The notes under the pieces were generated by a model. That model was not told the DNA's origin. It saw nothing but the letters and a program-made list of their open reading frames with translations, and ran no database searches. This document shows, one piece after another, positions 6,215 to 10,234 of a stretch of DNA of 10,234 nucleotides (its first letter is position 1; every line of letters begins with the position of its first letter). Position numbers and translations under genes: made by a program. Source of the stretch: Candidatus Yonathbacteria bacterium (GTDB taxonomy: Bacteria > Patescibacteriota > Minisyncoccia > Phycocordibacterales > UBA1550); contig JACQCY010000001.1 of assembly GCA_016201355.1 (NCBI GenBank), positions 1 through 10,234 of the forward strand, read 5' to 3'.

Positions 6215-7090
6215 ATGAACCCCACCATTGCATTTTTCGGCACCTCACACATTTCCGTCATCGTCTTGGACGAAATGGCAAAAGGAGGTGTCCTCCCCTC
6301 GCTCATTATCACCACCCCCGCAAAACCAAAAGGTCGCGGGCTTGAACTTGCAGAAAGCGAAGTGAAAAAATGGGCAGACGAGCGCCATATTCCCACCCTC
6401 GAACCAGAGAAGTTGGATTCTGAATTTATTCATCAGTTGTTAGTTACTGGTTGTGATTTGTTTATCATTGCATCCTATGGAAAGATCATTCCTCGTACGA
6501 TTCTCGACCTCCCCAAACACGGAACTCTCAATGTGCACCCTTCTCTTTTACCAAAATTGCGCGGAGCATCCCCTATTCAATCAGCAATACTTGAGGATGC
6601 GCCCATCGGTGAACCACACGAAGCGGGAGTGACTATAATGCTCATTGACGAAGAAGTTGATTACGGTCCTATCGTTGCTCAAGAAAAAATACTTGTGCCA
6701 ATTTGGCCACCAAAAGGGAGTGAACTTGAGACAATACTCGGAATACTCGGTGGAAAACTCTTAGCGGAAACAATCCCCCAGTGGATTCAAGGCAAAATCA
6801 CACCGAAAGAGCAAGAACACACCAAAGCAACCTATACCAAAAAAATAACAAAAGAAAGCGGGCGCATTGATTTAAACGATGACCCGATGCGTATGTACCG
6901 CAAGATTCGCGCATTTGATGTTTGGCCCCGCGCGTATTTCACCACAAGTCACAAGGGTCGCACTATCCGTGTTGTCGTGACCGATGCAAAAATAAAAGAC
7001 GACAAGCTCGTCCCTCTTCGTGTCATCCCCGAAGGGAAAAGAGAAATGCCGTATGAGGATTTTCTAAGAGGACAGAGGAACAGTAAATAA
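6215..7090 (+). CDS. fmt: Methionyl-tRNA formyltransferase
   Basis: Encodes 291 residues, slightly shorter than the usual 310 or so. The enzyme formylates Met-tRNA(fMet) using 10-formyltetrahydrofolate, making the bacterial initiator tRNA. The N-terminal Rossmann-like domain shows IAFFGTSHIS (5-14) and AKPKGRG (36-42). The catalytic block is LNVHPSLLPKLRGASPIQSAI (105-125) with Asn106 and His108, and the third catalytic residue is Asp149 in GVTIMLIDEEVDYGPI. The C-terminal tRNA-binding domain has ATYTKKITKESGRIDL (205-220) and IRAFDVWPRAYF (231-242). The ATG at 6215 has no Shine-Dalgarno sequence and stands just after a strong hairpin. The TAA stop is the first base triplet of the downstream terminator stem. 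It forms the priA-def-fmt order with its upstream neighbours. Confidence 0.96.
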   Translation: MNPTIAFFGTSHISVIVLDEMAKGGVLPSLIITTPAKPKGRGLELAESEVKKWADERHIPTLEPEKLDSEFIHQLLVTGCDLFIIASYGKIIPRTILDLPKHGTLNVHPSLLPKLRGASPIQSAILEDAPIGEPHEAGVTIMLIDEEVDYGPIVAQEKILVPIWPPKGSELETILGILGGKLLAETIPQWIQGKITPKEQEHTKATYTKKITKESGRIDLNDDPMRMYRKIRAFDVWPRAYFTTSHKGRTIRVVVTDAKIKDDKLVPLRVIPEGKREMPYEDFLRGQRNSK

Positions 7091-7141
7091 ACAACAAAGC
7101 TCCGCCCTTTGTAAAAACAAAGGGCGGAGCTTTGTTGTTTA
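7088..7141. terminator. Bidirectional hairpin terminator between fmt and the cyclophilin gene
   Basis: Arms at 7088-7111 and 7118-7141 are perfectly complementary over 24 bp, with a TAAAAA loop (7112-7117). The core is GC-rich (AGCTCCGCCC paired with GGGCGGAGCT), flanked by A-rich and T-rich ends, so in either direction a stable stem is followed by a T-rich 3' side (TTTGTTGTTT). It lies exactly between convergent fmt and the cyclophilin gene and includes the fmt stop codon. This is the clearest terminator in the window. Confidence 0.88.
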
Positions 7142-7174
7142 ACTCTTAACTATTTTACTATTCAGTTCCTTTTC

Positions 7175-7834
7175 TTATCTCACTTCCACTTTCTCAACAA
7201 CCATATCCTCAACAGGGCGGTCATTTTGTCCTGTTTTGGTATTTTCAATCGCAGTTGCGACTTCCATCCCTGAGGTTACTTTGCCAAAGACGGTATGCTT
7301 CGTATCGAGAAAATTATTGTTGGCAACATTGATGAAAAACTGACTACCATTTGTGTTCGGACCGGAATTTGCCATCGCAATGGTCCCGATATTGTTTTTA
7401 TTATCCGCTCCTATTTCATCCGCAAATTGATACCCCGGCCCGCCAGTTCCCCACCTTCCTTGGCTCCCGAGATCTTTCGAAAGCGGGTCTCCTCCTTGAA
7501 TCATAAATCCCTTAATCACGCGATGAAAGCGCGTGCCATTATAAAATCCTTGGCTTGCGAGTTTCTTGAAGTTTTCAGCAGTATTCGGTGTCTTATCATC
7601 AAAAAGCTCAAGCGTAATAACTCCTTTGTTTGTTGTAATGATAGCGGTAGACATATTTTTTGTATTTATTATTTCATTTTGAGTGGATGCGTCACTGTTC
7701 CCGCCCTTCTCTTCATCTGTTTGAGATATAGAGATATCCAATTTTGAATTTCCTTGTGGCAATCGCATCACCCACATCATTGAACCGATAATAATAACCG
7801 CAATAATAAGAAGAATGATATTTCTCGTACTCAT
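7175..7834 (-). CDS. Membrane-anchored cyclophilin-type peptidyl-prolyl cis-trans isomerase
   Basis: Encodes 219 residues. Residues 5-23 (NIILLIIAVIIIGSMMWVM) form one hydrophobic helix with no lipobox cysteine, so it is a signal anchor or uncleaved signal. A low-complexity polar linker (about 24-60) follows, and then a cyclophilin domain (62-219) facing outside. Cyclophilin motifs are FHRVIKGFMIQGGD (103-116) with catalytic Arg105 and Gln113, ANSGPNTNGSQFFI (155-168), and FLDTKHTVFGKV (175-186). The residue matching CypA Trp121 is Phe175, as in many bacterial enzymes that bind cyclosporin weakly. The likely role is folding of exported or surface proteins. ATG 7834 lies 18 nt after the hpf stop, so it is probably cotranscribed with hpf; a weak TATACA also stands 6 nt before the ATG. 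The terminator at 7088-7141 follows. Confidence 0.93.
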   Translation of the reverse strand: MSTRNIILLIIAVIIIGSMMWVMRLPQGNSKLDISISQTDEEKGGNSDASTQNEIINTKNMSTAIITTNKGVITLELFDDKTPNTAENFKKLASQGFYNGTRFHRVIKGFMIQGGDPLSKDLGSQGRWGTGGPGYQFADEIGADNKNNIGTIAMANSGPNTNGSQFFINVANNNFLDTKHTVFGKVTSGMEVATAIENTKTGQNDRPVEDMVVEKVEVR

Positions 7835-7852
7835 AGTTTATGTATAATTTAA

Positions 7853-8224
7853 TTATTTCGCGCGCCCGAAACGAAGCAGGTCTTTAATCATTCCGGCGCC
7901 GCGACGGACGAGGGTACGCTCTTTGCCTTTCACTGAGTTGATTTCGCGAATAAGCTCATTTCTTACATCATCAATCGCCGCATAAAGGTCGTCCTTTTGA
8001 GACACAGCGCGAAACTGCTTGCCCCTCACTCGTACCATCACCTCAGCGCGAAACACATCCCCGGAATTATGGTGGTTCGTTGTTTTCCCTATTTCAATAT
8101 CGGCAATAACCTCTTCCTTTTGATGAGGAACGACAAATTTCTCAACACTTTCAATTTTTTCTTCCACATACGCTGATATGGCATCAGTGATTTCTATATT
8201 CGTCGCTTTTATTTTTATTTGCAT
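7853..8224 (-). CDS. hpf: Ribosome hibernation promoting factor (HPF/RaiA family, short form)
   Basis: Encodes 123 residues from ATG 8224. The reading frame extends upstream to 8299, but that part overlaps the DUF167 gene, and MQIKIKATNIEITDAISAYVEEKI is the canonical family start. HPF binds the 30S subunit across the mRNA and tRNA channel and stores idle ribosomes. The domain shows a beta strand at 2-8, helix DAISAYVEEKIESVEKF (14-30), the strand region VIADIEIGKTTNHHNSGDVFRAEVMVRV (39-66) and a DLYAAIDDVRNELIREI helix (79-95). A basic tail (about 98-123) ends in RFGRAK. The long-form C-terminal dimerisation domain is absent. It has its own promoter with a perfect TATAAT 6 nt before the ATG, so separate control from the upstream gene is likely. 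Confidence 0.93.
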   Translation of the reverse strand: MQIKIKATNIEITDAISAYVEEKIESVEKFVVPHQKEEVIADIEIGKTTNHHNSGDVFRAEVMVRVRGKQFRAVSQKDDLYAAIDDVRNELIREINSVKGKERTLVRRGAGMIKDLLRFGRAK

Positions 8225-8230
8225 ATAATT

Positions 8231-8260
8231 ATTATAACATACCTTATTATTGATATTCAA
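8231..8260 (-). promoter_or_regulatory. Putative hpf promoter
   Basis: On the minus strand, TTGAAT (8255-8260), an 18-nt spacer and a perfect TATAAT (8231-8236). The -10 ends exactly 6 nt before the hpf ATG, so the mRNA would be leaderless or nearly so. The -35 lies inside the last codons of the DUF167 gene. Best protein-gene promoter match in the window. Confidence 0.6.
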
Positions 8261-8471
8261 TATTAAAAATCTTGCTTGGGCTATGGTGTCCAGATACAAA
8301 ACGAACTCCCTTTATTGATATGCCAAAATGACTGGCAATGAGCTCCCGCACGCGCGTATTTGCGCGATTTTGCTCGGCCGGTTCTTTTACGGAGACAGAA
8401 AAAGTATCCTCGTTTATTCTTTTGAAGACCTCTTTTTTTACCTCGGTCGCCACGCGTACTTTAATGTACAT
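8247..8471 (-). CDS. DUF167 (YggU-like) family small protein
   Basis: Encodes 74 residues. The C-terminal half carries the DUF167 pattern: EPAEQNRANTRVRELIASHFGIS (30-52), then VRFVSGHHSPSKIFNIEY (56-73), matching the family's 'P..g.AN..l...la..l....s.v.i..G..sr.K...i'. The N-terminal strand MYIKVRVATEVKKEVF also fits. DUF167 proteins are small single-domain alpha/beta proteins whose biochemical role is not settled, so no function is assigned. The gene lies between pyk and hpf on the same strand. The 99-nt gap to pyk is filled mainly by heptad repeats. A TATTCT hexamer (8478-8483) stands 6 nt before the ATG but is itself part of the repeat. The stop lies 22 nt before the hpf start. Confidence 0.85.
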   Translation of the reverse strand: MYIKVRVATEVKKEVFKRINEDTFSVSVKEPAEQNRANTRVRELIASHFGISIKGVRFVSGHHSPSKIFNIEYQ

Positions 8472-8480
8472 ACAAGTAGA

Positions 8481-8560
8481 ATATTGAATATTGAATGTTG
8501 AATGAATACGAATTCTGCTCCTCCTTCCATCTTCGATATTCCCTATTCAATATTCAATGT
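8481..8560. repeat. Inverted pair of heptad arrays between pyk and the DUF167 gene
   Basis: The left array reads in 7-nt steps ATATTGA, ATATTGA, ATGTTGA, ATGAATA from 8481. The right array carries TATTCAA, TATTCAA, TG from 8544. A 14-nt core, ATTGAATATTGAAT (8483-8496), is perfectly complementary to 8545-8558, with partial pairing continuing inward. The architecture (two facing arrays, 7-nt period, intergenic) matches the one at 980-1061, although the unit sequence is different. It could fold in the pyk-to-DUF167 readthrough RNA. Function unknown. Confidence 0.75.
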
Positions 8561-8570
8561 CCCTTCCCCT

Positions 8571-10013
8571 TTAAATCACTTCAATCAAAAGCATATTGGT
8601 CCCCCCCGTCTTTCCAAACGGTATCCCCGCGGAGAGCACCACCTTGTCACCTTTTTTCGCAAATTTATTTTTTAACACAAATGTCCGCACTTCTCCTATT
8701 GCATCATTGAGGGTGTTTGTCTTTTTTGTGAACACCGGATGGCACCCAAAAGAAAGCGCAAGTTGCTGAGTTACTTCGTGGTGAGGACTCATTGCGATAA
8801 TTTCTTGTCGAGGGCGAAAACGCGAAATCATTCGCGCCGTGAAGCCGGAGTCGGTGAGCGCAACGATAACGACAGCTCCCACCGCGTCCGCAGTGCTTAC
8901 CACTCCGAATGTTGCCACATCTATAACATCTCTCCCTTTTTTATGATTTTCCCCTTCTTCATAATTTAAAACATCCCGGTACAATACTTCCCGATGAGGG
9001 TAATTTTTTTCCACCTCTGTGGCAATTTTTGACATCATTGTTACAGTCTCGACAGGAAATTCGCCGAGGGTACTCTCTTCGGAGAGCATCACCGCGTCCG
9101 CGCCATCCAAAATAGAGTTTGCAACATCAGAGACCTCAGCACGTGTTGGCACCGGAGATTTAATCATTGACTCCATCATCTGTGTCGCAACAATTACCGG
9201 TTTACCCGCGCGATTACATTTCTTGACGATCATCTTTTGAAGAGTAGGCACTTGCTCTGTGGGTACTTCCACCGCAAGATCCCCGCGCGCCACCATAACT
9301 GCATCTGTTTCAGCAATAATAGCGTCAAGGTTTCCAATGGCTTCCGCTGTTTCAATTTTTGATATAATTTTTGCTTTTGATTTTGCTTTATTTAAAATAG
9401 CACGCAATTCACGAATATCAGAGGGACGACGAACAAAAGAAAGCGCTACAAAATCAACATTATACTCAAGGCCAAAAAGAATGTCTTTTTTGTCTTTAGG
9501 GGTCAAACAACTGATTTTGAGCGATACACCGGGGAGATTCACTCCGCGCTTACCTTTTGTCTCCCCCCCAACAATAACACGACACTTTATTTCATTTTTT
9601 GATATAGAGATAACTTGGAGTTTTTTCTTTCCGTCATCGAGCAAGACAAAATCTTCCGCTTTTAACTCTGAGGGAAGCAAATTGTAGTTAATATATGCGT
9701 GCGTCTCATCGCCAACGCACATTTTTGTGGTAAGGGTAAAGATTGACCCCTTTTTGAGCATTACCCGCTCTTTATAAAAATCACCGATACGAATTTTAGG
9801 ACCAGAGAGATCTTGCATTATCGCGACCGTCTTGCCGAGCTTTTTTGCGACTGTTCGAATAGTATTTGTCTGAGCAATCGCCTCTTCCAATGTCTTGTGC
9901 GAAAAATTAAGACGACATACATTCATTCCCGCCTTAACGAGAGTAGTAAGAACGCTTTCACTTTCTGACACGGGACCGATAGTCGCAACAATCTTCGTCT
10001 TCTTGATGTTCAT
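8571..10013 (-). CDS. pyk: Pyruvate kinase
   Basis: Encodes 480 residues, standard length without a C-terminal PEP-utiliser extension. It converts PEP and ADP to pyruvate and ATP, the last step of glycolysis, which is probably a main ATP source in a reduced fermentative cell (inference). Motifs are KIVATIGP (7-14), RLNFSH (34-39, Asn36 and Ser38 at the monovalent-cation site), active-site IISKIETAEAI (216-226) with Lys219 and Glu221, VARGDLAVE (241-249), and ATQMMESMIKSPVPTRAEVSDVANSILDGADAVMLSEES (276-314). At the K+ selectivity position the sequence is DLSGPKIRIG (68-77), with Lys73 where K+-dependent enzymes have Glu, predicting K+ independence. ATG 10013 has no Shine-Dalgarno sequence. 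The last part (about 365-480) forms the usual allosteric domain. It is divergent from tRNA-Asn. Confidence 0.97.
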   Translation of the reverse strand: MNIKKTKIVATIGPVSESESVLTTLVKAGMNVCRLNFSHKTLEEAIAQTNTIRTVAKKLGKTVAIMQDLSGPKIRIGDFYKERVMLKKGSIFTLTTKMCVGDETHAYINYNLLPSELKAEDFVLLDDGKKKLQVISISKNEIKCRVIVGGETKGKRGVNLPGVSLKISCLTPKDKKDILFGLEYNVDFVALSFVRRPSDIRELRAILNKAKSKAKIISKIETAEAIGNLDAIIAETDAVMVARGDLAVEVPTEQVPTLQKMIVKKCNRAGKPVIVATQMMESMIKSPVPTRAEVSDVANSILDGADAVMLSEESTLGEFPVETVTMMSKIATEVEKNYPHREVLYRDVLNYEEGENHKKGRDVIDVATFGVVSTADAVGAVVIVALTDSGFTARMISRFRPRQEIIAMSPHHEVTQQLALSFGCHPVFTKKTNTLNDAIGEVRTFVLKNKFAKKGDKVVLSAGIPFGKTGGTNMLLIEVI

Positions 10014-10049
10014 AATCTAAGTATCATTTCTGATTTTTAATAAGACTCT

Positions 10050-10078
10050 ATCATATCAGAAAAGCATCTGTTGTGCAA
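10050..10078 (-). promoter_or_regulatory. Putative pyk promoter
   Basis: On the minus strand, TTGCAC (10073-10078), a 17-nt spacer and TATGAT (10050-10055). It would give a leader of about 30 nt. A second, weaker candidate is GATACT (10020-10025), 6 nt before the ATG, for a leaderless start. Consensus-based prediction. Confidence 0.45.
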
Positions 10079-10106
10079 AAAAAACCCAAGCCCCCTTATC
10101 AAAAAA

Positions 10107-10134
10107 TTGCATTTTTTGAAAATTTTGATATGAT
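10107..10134 (+). promoter_or_regulatory. Putative tRNA-Asn promoter
   Basis: TTGCAT (10107-10112), a 16-nt A/T-rich spacer and TATGAT (10129-10134). The expected start near 10141 leaves about 6 nt of 5' leader before the mature tRNA at 10147. The -10 hexamer is identical to those proposed for the pyk and priA-like genes. Confidence 0.55.
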
Positions 10135-10146
10135 GGGTTCTAATAT

Positions 10147-10219
10147 TCTGCGGTAGCTCAGTCGGTAGAGCGCCTCGCTGTTAACGAGGATGTCCCAGGT
10201 TCGAGCCCTGGCCGCAGAG
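10147..10219 (+). tRNA. tRNA-Asn (anticodon GTT)
   Basis: A complete cloverleaf of 73 nt. The acceptor stem TCTGCGG (10147-10153) pairs with CCGCAGA (10212-10218). The D stem is GCTC/GAGC, the anticodon stem is CCTCG/CGAGG around loop CTGTTAA with anticodon GTT, the variable loop is 5 nt, and the T stem is CCAGG/CCTGG around TTCGAGC. The discriminator base is G, as expected for bacterial tRNA-Asn. CCA is not encoded (the next bases are CATA), so a CCA-adding enzyme is needed. No terminator is visible in the last 15 nt of the window. Confidence 0.97.
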
Positions 10220-10234
10220 CATAAAACAGTTAGA

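Noticed and set aside
7142..7174. Possible further heptad tract (TTTAACT, CTTAACT and so on) after the terminator
   Set aside because: Only about two good units and the register is lost afterwards; could be chance in AT-rich DNA.
8225..8299. Upstream extension of hpf
   Set aside because: It overlaps the end of the DUF167 gene in another frame and contains the hpf promoter; the canonical HPF start is at 8224.

Overview
The window is a gene-dense chromosomal segment of about 10.2 kb from a small-genome bacterium, most likely a Candidate Phyla Radiation (Patescibacteria, Parcubacteria-like) organism. This is an inference from compact housekeeping genes, short or degenerate versions of DnaX-type clamp-loader and PriA proteins, a minimal HPF, very short gaps, few Shine-Dalgarno sequences and a tRNA without encoded CCA. 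All genes read through with the standard bacterial code, and TGA is used as a stop (priA-like gene), so nothing suggests TGA recoding. No phage, transposase, CRISPR or defence gene is visible.

Layout. 1-264 (+): the C-terminal end of cysteinyl-tRNA synthetase, whose last 41 nt overlap the convergent end of a DNA polymerase III delta'-like gene (224-964, -). Upstream of that gene on the minus strand are mreB (1069-2082) and murA (2087-3391), 4 nt apart and probably cotranscribed. A short divergent promoter region (3392-3489) separates murA from a plus-strand cluster in the order priA-like, def, fmt. This order is also seen in Bacillus and other bacteria and ties replication restart to N-formylmethionine start and removal. 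A strong bidirectional hairpin terminator (7088-7141) separates fmt from a convergent minus-strand block, read from the right: pyk (pyruvate kinase), a DUF167 protein, hpf (ribosome hibernation factor) and a membrane-anchored cyclophilin. At the right edge is tRNA-Asn(GTT) with its own promoter, divergent from pyk.

The genes cover cell wall and shape (murA, mreB), replication (delta', PriA-like), protein start, folding and ribosome storage (def, fmt, cyclophilin, hpf, cysS, tRNA-Asn) and energy (pyk).

The genes are mostly ordinary. The less ordinary signals are: (a) a PriA-like protein that keeps its eight zinc-binding cysteines but has lost the helicase ATPase motifs; (b) degenerate 7-nt-period repeats in several intergenic gaps, two of them arranged as facing inverted arrays; (c) a perfect 21-bp inverted repeat with a 30-nt loop ending 8 nt before the fmt start; (d) -10-like hexamers placed 6-7 nt before several start codons, suggesting leaderless mRNAs; and (e) a pyruvate kinase with the K+-independent signature.
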